Assembly: GCF_900090045.1 (NCBI RefSeq)
Contig: NC_041784.1
Coordinates: 472,501-536,500 of the forward strand
Reading direction: 5' to 3'
DNA length: 64,000 bases
Source of the DNA: Plasmodium malariae
Taxonomy: Eukaryota > Apicomplexa > Aconoidasida > Haemosporida > Plasmodiidae
The translations under genes and the position numbers were made by a program. Of this stretch, positions 35,448-47,939 are shown one piece after another. Each line of letters opens with the position of its first letter. Position 1 is the first letter of the stretch. The notes beneath the pieces were generated by a model. The model had not been told where the DNA came from, did no database searches, and saw only the letters and a list, made by a program, of their open reading frames with translations.

Positions 35448-35974
35448 GGCAGATAGTCACATTTAATAAAAAAATAAAATAAAATAAAATAAAGTCAAAG
35501 AGCGCAACATGGCTAAGCAAAAATAAACGCTAATGTTTTCGAAAAAATATTACAGTTAAAACCATTCGAACTTATTTTGCTAAATTATTTAATTCACTTT
35601 TCAGAGCACCTTCAAATATGTTGGCCACATGACCTAAAAAACTGCAACATGCTTTGCTATCTTAATGTTTATATTATAAAAATATTAGATGGGCATTAGG
35701 GGAATACGAATAATGAAAGAAGATAACAAGTGAAGAGTGAAAAGGAAAAAAAAAAAAAAAAAAAAAAAAAAAGACTAAATTGAGTAAAGCATGTTAAAAA
35801 AAGTAAAGTTGGTGTTTAACAGAAACATAAAAAAATACCTCAAAATTACATATATAGGAATAATAAAAAAAAGGTATATATGTAATTTTAAAATCTTTTT
35901 TTTTTTTTAGGCATAATACAATTTTCATTTAAATTCGTGTGCGCATGCCAACATATATACATATATGCATACAC

Positions 35975-36005
<31 letters not shown>

Positions 36006-36395
36006 TGCGCATATAATTTATATATACAATTTTACACTGTCTGTGAAATTAAAAAACATTTGTTTACAAAACACGCAATTTTTCGCTTAAAAAAAAGGGG
36101 GAAATAATGATAATAATAAAAAAAAAAAAACTTATAATGCGTTTAACACATTTACACATACATACGTACATAAATGAAAATGTATATATATACATAAATA
36201 CGTATATATGTGTGCCACTCAAACACTTCAAAATGCATACTAAACTTCTTAAAGTCCATTTATCATAAAATAAATTTTCATTAAATAATATCCCCACGAT
36301 TTTCTTTTAAAAAAAAAGAATTGCATATAACCAGTTGGATACTAAAAAAAAAAAAAAAAATTCTAAAAGGAAAGTGCTACACTATTGAAACAAGT
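35448..36395. other. Convergent 3' intergenic region
   Basis: This lies between the stops of the 70-residue gene (plus) and the DnaJ gene (minus). It contains a run of about 25 A (35747-35772) and (AT)n near 35978-36006. No gene signal. Confidence 0.6.
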
Positions 36396-38848
36396 TTAAA
36401 TGTACTCATCGTCCTGTTTCTGGTATGCCCTAAGAAAAAAAAAAAAAAAACAATGATGATATATATACGGTTCTCAGTGGATAATGTCAGAATGAACACA
36501 TATTAAAAATGGGAAAAAAATTGCCCCACGAATTACACGAGCAAGCAATTAATGCGGTCAGGTACGTAATTCACATGGGGAAAATATTCGCGCAGTGTGC
36601 TCCTTTGGTACGTACCTCATACAAGCATCCTCGAACAACTTCTTAGTATCCGTGATTTCGTTGTTTTTTTTATAGTCTTGAATGATTTTTTTCATAATTT
36701 TGGCTAAAACGATAAGAGACTCTGCTCTATTTTTTCTCATATTTTCATCTACAGACATATCTGTGAACACTTTTTTACATACTCCCTTTATAGTTTGATC
36801 AATATCAATAAGACATATATTTAGCATGGTTTCAACAATAGTTGGTAAAGAATCTTCAATTTTTTTGTTAACTTTTGCTGATTTTTCTAAAGAAATATTT
36901 TCCTCTTCTTCCCTTTTCTTAATTTGACTAGCTAATGAGCTAGTTTTAATTAATGTTTTAACAAATTTAAAACCAGTACCTATTACTCTCTTTTTTTGTT
37001 GCATTTTATAATATTTTCCACTTATACCAAATAAGCTATACTTATCTCCTAAAAATTGATAGGCACAATTTTCATAGGACCAAGCCACATTTTCTAAAAT
37101 GACATGTCCAAAGGATGTTTGGCATAATTCATTAATTTCTTTTTTAAATTTTATAATATATTCATCTTTATCTCCATGGATATAATTATTTATTATTTCT
37201 CTTAAATTTAAAGCTAACTGTACTTCTCTTTTATTCTGTTCCTTTACAATTATACGTTGTACATCTTCGTCTCTGTATAATTGCTCATATTCCACATACA
37301 TAACCATTCGAAGTTTTCCAATATATGGATCTAATTTTTCACTACCAAATAATAAGGTAAAAAAAAAAGTAGAATCAATAAATTGCATATTATTTAAAAC
37401 AGTTTTTCCTTCTTTATCATACCTCCTTCTTCTTTCAATATCTCCTAATACTTGATATGCTTCTCCAATTTTTTGAAATTGTTCTTTAGCCTTTAAATCT
37501 GAGCACTTATCTGGGTGGAATTCTTTGGCAAGTTTATAATACTGTCTTTTAATTTCATTTTGTGTTGCATTTGTTGGTACATTTAATATTTTATAAAATT
37601 CATCATTTTTCACTTTTATATTTCCATTCTTGTTATAATACTCATCATCATCAATATCATTTTTTTTAATATATTTTGTACTATTACCATTATTACTATC
37701 ATTGTTGCTACTATTATTATTAGTACCGTGGTTGTTACTGTTATTACCATTATTGCTATTATTATTATTATTATCGTCAATTTCGTTTAATAACCTAACT
37801 GCTTCATCGTCCAAATTATAGTAAAAGTCATACCATTCTCTCTTCTCTTCATCCCATATTTTTCCTAACGCTCTCTGCGCTATAGATTCCGGAGTATTTA
37901 AAATTCCTCTACCTATCTGATAACTAGCTACACCTAAAGAAATTATGGGTATTATTATTGCACTCAGGAGACCAAAAAACATACCTTTGAAAAAGCCATT
38001 AATCCCTTCAGCCTTTGCACATAAATAGGGAGAAATAAATAAAAAGCTAGTACCCACTATTATTCCTTTTGTTAATGATTTTAATCCTGAAACTAGGCCA
38101 GCACCCGCATGTTTTGGCCTCCTCGTTGAAAAGATATTGCTAATTAAGCTCTTTTCCTCCCTTTCTCCTTCGAATATATTACTACTTTTCGGTATTATTT
38201 GGCTGTTCTCTTTAAAAATGAGAGAAAAAAAAAAAAAATTAAAACAAAAGGTAATTAAAAATGTACATATACATGTAACACTACAGGCAAAAGTTCATTT
38301 TTAATGGGATTCCTTTCCTCATAGAACTTTTTTATATTTCCTAGTCATACATTTTTAATATGGTGAATATGTGTAAATGACGTGGCACTTAACAAGTACA
38401 CATGCGCATGTGTATATATACATATATATGCACATACATCATCCATGTACGAACTCTTGTAATAACTATGTTCGATAGCACATTTTTCATTTTTTATTAT
38501 TTTTTCTTTTTTACCAAAAAAAAAAAGTTCTTTTTTTTTTTTTTTTTTTTTACTTTATGCTTATTACCATAAATCTGTGTCCTATTAAGGTCACCACTAC
38601 TTTTTTGGTCCTTCAAAATAAAAATAAATAAATAAAAAAATAAAATAAAATAAAAAGTTAAATCACTTACATCTCAAGCACTGATTAAACATATCTATGC
38701 CATATAAACCATGGACCTAGATAATTTATATACCCACTACATATAAATACATGCATACTTTTTCAAATAAATGTTGTTTATACAATATCCCCTTCATAAC
38801 TATCAACACTTAAAATTTCAATTTTACTACATTAAATGTGTAATTCAT

Positions 38849-38880
<32 letters not shown>

Positions 38881-39252
38881 TTTATCTAAATGTGCTCATC
38901 GTAACAATCTTTCTTATAAGTAAATTTTCAGTATAAAAGGGGGTTAACAATAAATATATGTCATTATTTTTAGGTCATAGGAAAAGGGAATTTACTAGAT
39001 GCAAGCTACTTTCTTCAAATTAATATATTTACGCAAATATTAAAAGTTGTTTTTCCCTCCTTACAGTGTGCCACGAATATTTATATATATATATGTCCGT
39101 ACACATTTACGTATATATGCAGGTAGACAATTAGATATATATGCACGTATACGTTTATGTTGAAATATATTCTGCTTATACATAACTGATAACACACATT
39201 AATTTATAACTTACTTCATCCATTTCCTTAAACTTGCAATACTTTTGTGCAT
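36396..39252 (-). CDS. Membrane-associated DnaJ (HSP40) protein, 5' end unresolved
   Basis: Exons supported in transcript order are 39215-39252, 38568-38610, 36616-38209 and 36396-36429; at least one upstream exon is missing. Junction phases agree in the preferred frame (KEMDE/DQKSSGDLNRTQIY/ENSQIIPKSS). A second consistent frame exists for the first two exons, so the N-terminus is provisional. The main exon has a Gly/hydrophobic segment near 38110-37890 (GLVSGLKSLTKG, AKAEGINGFFKG) that could anchor to a membrane. An Asn-rich linker precedes the J domain (YKILNVPTNATQNEIK) with its HPD motif in KEFHPDKC. Next comes a DnaJ-X-type region (FFTLLFGSEKLDPYIG), as in yeast Caj1/Djp1. J proteins stimulate the ATPase of HSP70. 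The last exon replaces a read-through tail by AYQKQDDEYI via a GTACGT donor and a long poly(T) CTTAG acceptor. Confidence 0.85.
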
Positions 39253-39379
39253 CTACATGAAAGGGGAAAAAGAAAAGGAAAAAACTTAATAATTTTTATA
39301 TATGGAAAAGACTTTTTCCATTAAAAGGAAATATATACGAAGTTAATATATGTGACTCACCACAACATATACATGTATA

Positions 39380-39416
<37 letters not shown>

Positions 39417-40067
39417 GTTATATATATACATGTTATATATATACACGTTATATATATATACGTTATATATATACACGTTATATATATATACGTCAAAGCA
39501 TTTTTAAGCGTTTTTTTTCTTTTTCTTGTTATAGCACAATGTCACTATGCTCTCACATCATTTTTTCATTTTTCTTTTCTTTCCATTTACCATTTCTTTT
39601 TCTGATATTATTCATTTAATAAAAAGTGTCCCTTAACACATATATATATATATATATGTAAATACGAAAATATGTAAATACGGTATAAAAAAGAAGTAAA
39701 TTTTAATTAGCAAAAAAATTTACTAATACTCTCAAATATATTGAAGTTTAAGTATAATTTTCACAGCTACAGAACAAAAAAAAAAAAAAAAAATGTAAAT
39801 GCTAAAAGAAAAAAAAAAAAAAGTTAAACTACAGGAACTTACAATGTAATTATTTACCATTAAAACGATTATTACTGTGTAATAATATATTTTGTGCAAA
39901 AAAAAAAAAAAAAAGTAGTGGTATATTATATATATATTATTCGTATATAAATATATGTTTTTAATACTTTTAAAATTTATTTTTTTATAACAGCTATTTT
40001 TATTTTACAATGCAGAAAATTTTCTATACGGAAAAAAGTTTAAATTAAGTCGTGAAAAAGAGCATTT

Positions 40068-40099
<32 letters not shown>

Positions 40100-41853
40100 T
40101 ATATATACATATATATATCTATATTATATATTTATATAATAAAATAAGGGGGAGGAAAAAAGAAAAGCGGAAATCAAAAGTGGAAAAAAAAATAAAAAAA
40201 AAAAATGGAAAAAGAGAAGGAAAAGGGAACGGGAAGAATGAAAATAAAAAAAAGAAAGAAGCATATGTTAAATTAAATAAATTTAAATAAAGTTTAAAAA
40301 AAAAAAAGAAAATTTTATAATTTATAAAAAAAAAGAAAAGAAAAAGGCACCTATTGAATACGTACCAATTTACTGAAATAAACCACATAACGATATGAAT
40401 TCATAGTACAAAAAAATTTTTAAAAGAACTTTGTTATAAATTAACTGTTTTGTTTAAAAAATAAAATCAAAATAAATGCTATTATAACGAAAGCATGGTC
40501 TTTTTTTTTCTTTTTTTTTTTCCTGTTATATATATATATATAACGATCCAAGCCAAATTAGCTGTTATGTATTCGGTTGTAAATTTTACTTCTTTTTTTT
40601 TTATTTTTAAAAGGCCTCACTGGAGCAACATATCAGTTACATTTAAAACACTTTTAACTTAAACACAACATATAAAACTAATTTCGAAACATGTGAAAGA
40701 TTAATGTAGTATCTCCTCTTCACTTTATATATGAGTTACTAATTTCCATTTTTACCTCTTTTTGTTTTCCGCATAACAGTTTAAGCTTTCCGGGAACTAT
40801 TTCTACTTTTATTTTTTTTCATTCCTTTTTTATTTACGTTCATCTCACACCTTCCTCCCCTTTTACTTTTTATTCAAAACAGTGTGTATTAATTTTTGAA
40901 AACTTTATGGACGTGATACATGTTTTTGTTGACTTTTTTTTTTTTTTTTTTAATTCACCGAAGATTAGTGTTCACATGTAGAAAAATTAAACAGTCTACA
41001 TATTTTTAAAAACCATGTAAAAATATATGAGTAAACAAAATGTATTTATAAGCAAAAACATATATAAAGTTATTTACGCATAATGATACGGGGAAGCCTT
41101 ATTTTTCCCTTTTTTTCATGTCTGGCAATATGTGTGCATATATATAATAATAATGCGAATTACTGGTATGCAATTTTTTTTCCTTCCATAAGTTAATATT
41201 TTTTACAAATGCGGATTTAGAAGAACAATATAAGTGAACAAATTAAGGATATTATTGTTCAAATATTATGATTTAATAAAGCATACACCTTAACTTTTGA
41301 GTTCAGCATTTTTATTTTTTTCTTCAAATAAGAGTAATAAATTAATAAGGGGTATCATTTTTAATTTTAAAAAATGTACACGTTATTCTGTAAAAGAGCT
41401 TATCATCTATAATATTTTGATTTCAATATTATCTTCGAAAGATTTTGAGCATATGTATTAACATAAACATATATTTTATACTATTTTATTCTATTTTATT
41501 TTATATTATCTTTCATTTTATTTTATTTTATTTTATTATAATTTATTAATTTTTTTCAATTAAAAAGAACCTATTCAATTAGTTTAAAACGCGCAGAATT
41601 GATAATATTATTTTTATATTTATGTTTTCCTTTTTTTTTCCACATTTTTTTCTCACCATTTTTATGCCAATTTTTACCCCCAATTTTTCTGAACAGGGAA
41701 TAAAAGATAGCGTAAAACATAGTTTTTTTTTTTTTTTTTTTTATCCTCCTTCTCAATTCAGCAATATATTTTATAAAAGAATAAAAATAAAGAATATCTT
41801 TTTCCGATCTGCCAAGTTATGTTTACATAAATGATTTTCTAAATATTTTTATA
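39253..41853. other. Divergent region upstream of the DnaJ gene
   Basis: This lies between the DnaJ gene (minus) and a small plus-strand gene. It probably still contains one or more DnaJ 5' exons. Candidates on the minus strand are MVNNYI before a GTAAGT donor near 39846 and MNSYRYVVYFSKL (40366-40404) before GTACGT, neither phase-compatible by itself. It also holds a 15-16-bp TA-rich array (39395-39495), many poly(A)/(T) runs and a low-complexity stretch at 40119-40340. Confidence 0.5.
39395..39495. repeat. TA-rich 15-16-bp array, core TATACACGTTATATA
   Basis: A (TA)n run followed by about five copies in which ACATG, ACACG or TACG alternates with TTATATATA. Confidence 0.85.
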
Positions 41854-42776
41854 ATGAAAACTTCAACATTAAAAAATATCACATTGGGCTATATGCAAAA
41901 TTCCAAGCTCTTTTTTAGTGGTTATACAGGGAAACACGTAACTGACAAGGATTTGGTTAAGAAAAATAATGACTGGTTAACAAAAAAAATGAAGAAAACG
42001 TGAAAATCGTAAAAATATGATATCCCTGTGAGGGAAGTTTTTCACACGCCCATATGCATTAATATGTATGTATATATGTATGTATGTAGGTATGCATAGA
42101 TAGATATATGCATACACATACACATATAACAGTATACTTATGGCCATTTTATAATTATGATACTTACGTTTAACTAGGTACATTGAGGAAACCAACTTTT
42201 GCTTAGGAAAAGTCACGGTATTTACTAAAAAGAAGCAATGTGCATTTTTTGCCATAAATGTTTTTCCATTTTGCTTATATGTTACACGCGATTTTATTTT
42301 TTGTACCGAGTGAAGTTGTTTTCTTATCATTTTTTTTTTGCATAGACATTTTATTTGCTTCAACCGAGTATATAATTGGTATACATACAGATCGTATACA
42401 TACAAATCGTATACATACAAATCGTATACATACAAATCGTATACATACAAATCGCATACATACATTTTGTATACTTAAAATGTGTATGTACATATAAAAG
42501 CATTTATGTATGTATTTGCGCGCGCACTAATACAAATTTACGTAGAAACTGCGATTTTCTGAAAAAGATGACATGGCAAGAAGAGTTTTAAAAATAATGG
42601 ACAGTCAAATAAGCAAAATGTACACAAGGATGCGAGATGGAACGGTCATCCCGTATATGTCTTTTTATTTAAATGATGTTATTGATAAACCTGCTCCCAA
42701 TCATCAATTTATTGAACAGCCACTGATCAAATGGACCTGGGATGAAGCCTATGATGAGGCTTACGAAGAAAATTAG
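41854..42776 (+). CDS. Small conserved-looking protein, tentative three-exon model
   Basis: The firm part is the last exon, 42546-42776, following an acceptor TTTACGTAG: KLRFSEKDDMARRVLKIM, then IPYMSFYLNDVIDKPAPNHQ and a C-terminus KWTWDEAYDEAYEEN. An ATG inside it (42573) could start a 67-residue protein alone. Upstream, 41854-41999 encodes MKTSTLKNITLGYMQNSKLF and LVKKNNDWLTKK. A linking exon 42178-42217 (YIEETNFCLGKVT) makes a phase-consistent protein of 138 residues. The donor GTGAAA of exon 1 is weak. From memory a short gene occupies this place next to MPP-alpha and DnaJ in P. falciparum and may be a mitochondrial respiratory-complex subunit; I cannot confirm that. Antisense splicing is an alternative for the first two exons. 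Confidence 0.45.
41869..42330 (-). CDS. Competing minus-strand two-exon candidate, 88 residues
   Basis: On the minus strand 42168-42330 encodes MIRKQLHSVQKIKSRVTYKQ and continues NGKTFMAKNAHCFF, ending at a near-perfect donor C/GTAAGTAT. A long pyrimidine tract and CCAG acceptor give exon 2 at 41869-41972 with matching phase (IIFLNQILVSYVFP...). The start is basic and amphipathic, as for mitochondrial import. It overlaps two proposed exons of the plus-strand gene, so probably only one model is right, unless this is antisense transcription. Confidence 0.2.
42378..42470. repeat. 15-bp minisatellite, unit ATCGTATACATACAA
   Basis: Six tandem copies, lying in the proposed last intron of the small plus-strand gene. 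Both strands read as repetitive open frames because the unit is divisible by three. Confidence 0.95.
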
Positions 42777-43110
42777 CAGAAAAAGGAGGATGAAAAATAT
42801 AACAGTTAGGTCTATTTTTGAACAATATAAAGACAAATCTCTTCTATGAAAAAAGAAAATTAAATAAAAGAAAGATTAACCTAGTGAAGCTATGTTTATC
42901 ACTGATAAGTTAACACATATTATACGCATATTTTTTCGATATTGTAAATGTATGTTTCGCTTTGTTTTGTTTTTTTTTTGCAAATATTGGTATGTACAAT
43001 TGCACAAACATTTGTATAAATCTAGTCCCTTATTCTCTATTATCTACTCTTTTTTTTTCTCTCTCTCTTTTTTTGTTGAAAGGGATGTAAAGTTTGAATT
43101 TACATTTAAA

Positions 43111-43141
<31 letters not shown>

Positions 43142-43269
43142 TTATATTATTACAAAATTCTAAATTTTACTAAAAATGGATTTTAAAGCTTTTTTTAGAT
43201 TAAATTAAAAAAAATAGGAAAAAAAATAACAAAATGAAAATGAAAAAAAAAATAAAATAAAAAGGAATA
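42777..43269. other. Convergent 3' intergenic region
   Basis: About 490 bases between the stops of the small plus-strand gene and the 1036-residue minus-strand gene. It contains T-rich stretches including a 23-T run near 43111-43133. Nothing gene-like. Confidence 0.65.
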
Positions 43270-46200
43270 TCATACGAAGCATGGACACTTTTTATTAATT
43301 AAAATATCTATTATGAATAAGGGGAACACGATTTGCTCGCACTGGATATTTGCCCTTTCGTTATTTTTAAAAAGGTCATTCAAGCAGCTTAATACTGAGC
43401 TATGAATGTTTGACGCGCCTACAAAATAGAAGTACAAGTGGTTATGTGTACATATGTGTGTGTAGAGAAGTATTTATGCACATGCAGGTGTAGGTATATC
43501 CGTATGCACTATATTTTCACGAGTGAAAGCACATACGTTCACATATGCACGTATTTCTATTCACGTATTTTTGTAAGCTTACCCCTGTTCGTCTGCGTGA
43601 AGTCTTCTATGGAAAAGCTGTTGAGTTTAAAAATAGAAAAGTTTAAAATTTTACAAAATATGTAAAAAGTTTTTAACTCATATATATTCATATATTTATA
43701 CAAATTGACGAAATGAAAAATTGTTAATGTTCTATAGATATAAATTAATTCATTTAAAGGAAATGAAGAAATTAACGGGTGTATGTTTTTTGTTTTTTTT
43801 ATATCCCTCTTATCATACTCTGACAGTTCTCTAAAATTTGATGAGAGTAAATTGTAAGTATTTTGATCTAAAGAATTTAAAAAAAAGTCAAACTGCCTTA
43901 ACAATAGCCTGATCGATAGGACGACATGTCTAGAAAAATTTTTTTGAAGATATATTTGTAAAAACAAATGTATCAAGTTGGAGTAAAATAAAAGTGATAC
44001 ATATTTATAACATAACTTTTCATAATAATAAAATATTTTGGAGAAAATTAATCTATATATACATTTTATATAAATATTATAATAACTGATATTTAGCTTA
44101 ATTATTGATATGTATATATCAACAATTTTTGAGAAATTTTGCTTATAATTAAAATTTGCACTTTTTATATATTCTGTAATTTTGGATAGCAGAATGTTCA
44201 CAAAATATAGTATATTATGATTTATATCAAATAAAAGCATATGCACATATAAATTAAAATATGTGCAGTTTATATTATTTTCTTCCTTTAGGCTAATAGC
44301 ATCCAAATATTTTAATATAACATTTTTATTGGTTAAAAAATTTGAAATATTACCTCTACTATTAAAAATAAATTCATTGCATAAGTTTAAGGAGCGTATA
44401 AAATTAAAAGGTTTTATTATTATTTTTTTTTCATCTCGTCCAATAGGCTCATTCATTTTTTTTTCAATTTGTTCATTTGGGTCATTTATATTTTTAGTAT
44501 GTTCTAATGTATAATTATTCAGTATGCTAAAAACGTTTTTTAAAATAAGCTCCACTTTGGTACATATATCCATGGGTATATAACTCCTACCCATTAAAAT
44601 GTAAGGAAACAATTCCACTATTTTGTTTTTTATTATATATCCACATAAAAGGTTAAGAAAATTATTTTTCACTTTCGTAATATCACATTCGGCATTGCTG
44701 CTAGATGTACTACAACAGTATTGATGGTCTGTTTCATCATTGTCCATTCTTTTCATAATTAATTTTAATATTTCTTTAATATCTGTATTTGAAAATATTT
44801 CCTTTTTTTCTGTGTATATGGTTGTATCTATATCACTTTCTTCCTTATTTTTTTGCATAAATTGATTTATCTCTTTATATATGTCATTATACATGTATTC
44901 AAACAATTTATAATAATAGTTCTTAATAATAGCTACATGATTTGTGGCTTCCCTTTGAGATAATAGCAAGTATCTCTCAAGAGATGTTAGTAGCATTACT
45001 TTCATTTTAAACTCTAGAGTACTTACATTAATATATTGTAGAACGCATGAGAAGAATTCAGTACCTAGAGAAGTAGTACTAATTCTAAATTTATAAAAAT
45101 GCAATATATATACCAATAAATTCTGTTTAAATTTTTTTTTTTTTACTAAATGTATAACGACGTTATCTAAATTTGTAAAGACAGAATCGGTTTGAGGAAA
45201 CATGTAGTTGTCTGTACTACTATATTTGTAAATAAAATTTACAATAGTAAAGATATCTATATCTGTCATTAAATACAGATTCAATTTTTCATTACACTTA
45301 TGTTGAAGCAACTTTGAGATAGCCATCAACAGTCTTAACTTTTGGTTTTCCTCTAAATATATATCATATTTTATGATAAAATTTAGAAAATTACAAAATT
45401 CTCTATTTGTAAAATGGTGAAACGTGTGCATACATCTATTAAATAGTGTGCATATAAATCCTCCATTTTGAATAAAATTATTTCCTTCTTTGTTATTGAA
45501 AAAGAAATATGTATAAGCTAACAATATATTTACTAGTTGTCCATTTGAAAAATTGATTAATAATTTTAAAATATCTTTTTTTATATTTTCAAGAAAAATT
45601 ACAAAATTATGGAGTTTTAATCTATGCACAGAATACACAAAAATGTGTATATCTAGACAATTTAGTATGTACTCCTTTTCACACATTTGTTTATAAATAA
45701 AACTAAACATCTCTACACTTCTTATATTCAATATGTAACAACTATGTAACAGTAAAGAAATTTCTCTCATCGAATAATCATAATTCTCATTTGTAATTCT
45801 ATATAAGAGCTTATCTATAAAAGAGACCCCATTATTTCCATTGATGCCATTATTCTTTTCATCATCTATTTTTTTATGGAGTAAGGGTAAAAGATCTTTA
45901 TTATTTTTTGAGATATTAGAAAGTAAATTAATAATGTTAATCCATGAAGAGTTCGTATTATTAATGTCTTTTTTGGATAACACCAAAATGTGTTTATGTA
46001 ATAAGAACAATACCATTTGATTTAATATTTTATTGCTTATTTTTATTTCACTTTTATGTATAATAGTTAGTAACATATTAAAAAAAAGAAAATTCATATT
46101 ATTTATAATTATCGCATTTTTAGAAAGATGTACTACAGCTTCTTCAATTATACTATTATCTCTTTTTCCTTTTGTCTTTTCATTTTTCACGTTAAGTGAC

Positions 46201-46544
46201 AAATATTTTAAAAGTTTTCCTATTTCCATGTTTTTATAATTTATTATATATTCGTTACTTGTGTTACCATTGGGCAACCTTCCCTCATATGCAGTAGTCC
46301 TGTTGTTACTAATATAGCTCTTGTTGCTGTTGCCTCTGTTGTTACTCTCATTCGTCTGTATATTTTTTCTTCTCTTTGTCCCCTTCCCCTCATGGTTATA
46401 ACAAAACCCGTAAATACTACATTTTAAAAAATGCATCTTCTTCTCCTGAGAAGTATCTATCATATATCTCAAATATCCTATTAACCTCAAGTTCTGAAAA
46501 ACGTATCCTCTACTGACAAACCACTCATTTTTTACAATTTTCAT
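43270..46544 (-). CDS. Large Ile/Leu/Asn/Tyr-rich protein, possible organellar helical-repeat protein
   Basis: Exon 1 is 43583-46544 and exon 2 is 43270-43418, joined by GTAAGC..TTTTGTAG with matching phase (G/GC). The product is 1036 residues; reading through the donor would instead end six codons later. Start: first ATG after an in-frame stop at 46554-46556. The N-terminus (MKIVKNEWFVSRGYVFQNLR) is basic and could be a mitochondrial signal. The body is made of helical segments with the texture of apicomplexan helical-repeat RNA-binding proteins (EISLLLHSCYILNIRSVEMF, NGQLVNILLAYTYFFF, LNELIYIYRTLTIFHFVNL). I see no RAP domain at the end (PLFIIDILINKKCPCFV). Function is inferred from texture only. 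It is transcribed divergently from MPP-alpha. Confidence 0.75.
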
Positions 46545-47908
46545 AATTCCTTGTTATTCTTTTTTATAATATGGATGTAACTTGTGCAGCGACTGCATTT
46601 CCTCGCTATGATATGACGTACTATATAATGTCATATTTAGAGTGGCTTTAAATGGGGAAAAATAGACAGTAAAAAATAAAAAATAAACAAGAATAAAACT
46701 AAACAATAAAAAATTAATAGTAAAAACTACGATTATAAAAGCTTGTAAACTTATAGACACGTTTGGATATGGATGGGACTACTTTAACTACTATCAACTA
46801 ATTATTTTTCTAAATTTTACAAGAATAGATCTAAATTTTATTTTCCCATTCACAATGTCATACATTCTAATGATGAACATAGGATCAATCAATTTTAAAA
46901 ATTATCTTCAATTATATTATATTATGTGAGAGGGAGAAAAAAAAAAAAAATGCAACTTTTGTTTACTACTGTAGATGTTAAAGGAGTTAAAGTTTAGCAA
47001 AAATTAAATAACGAACAAACGTCTATTTTCCTTAAAAATGTGTATCTACAGCCTATTCTGTTAATGTTGTTCTACTGCTATACACATTTTTGTATGTAAA
47101 CACATGAATACACAGATGTACCATATATACCATTCTGTGTTTTATATATTTTACTTTATATCACTTAAATATTGATACATATTTGTCATCCTCCATTGAG
47201 CATAAGCGTGGAAATGTGCATATATACATTCATTTTAATATATCTATATATTTTATCTATTTGTTTGTTTTATCTATTTGTTTGTTTTATCTATTTGTTT
47301 GTTTTATCTATTTGTTTGTTTTATCTGTTTATTTGTTTTATCTGTTTATTTGTTTTATCTGTTTATTTGTTTTATCTATTTATTTGTTTTATCTATTTAT
47401 TTGTTTTATCTATTTATTTGTTTTATCTGTTTATTTGTTTTATCTATTTATTTGTTTTATCTATTTATTACTTTATTTTTCTTTTCTTTTTTTTGTATTC
47501 TTTGTTTGGGGGGCTTTCCACTCTTTTGTCAACCCCCAAAATACGCTTCACCCTTTTGAAAAAGGAAAGAAGCCAAATTTACATTCCTGGATTTTTTTTT
47601 TTTTTTTTTTTTAATATATGCAACGTAGCATTATATTATAAAATGTATTTAAAATTGTATATATCAAATAGAGTACTATACACAATTTATGTATAAATTA
47701 ATGTACGCTTTAATTTACCATGACACATTTTTTTTTTTTTTTTTTTTTATTTTAATAAATTAAGATTTTGAATATTGTTCACTCTACTGTTTCGTAATAT
47801 AGTGCATGACTGTCGTTCTCTATGATTTGCGTTTAGCCAAATAACAGAATAATATAAAAAAGGAAAAGGAAAAACACTAATAAAAAAGAAAAAAAAAAAA
47901 AAAGAAAG

Positions 47909-47939
<31 letters not shown>

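Noticed and set aside
40366..40404. Possible first DnaJ exon MNSYRYVVYFSKL before a GTACGT donor
   Set aside because: Its phase does not fit the next known exon in the preferred frame, and it lies more than 1 kb upstream without support.
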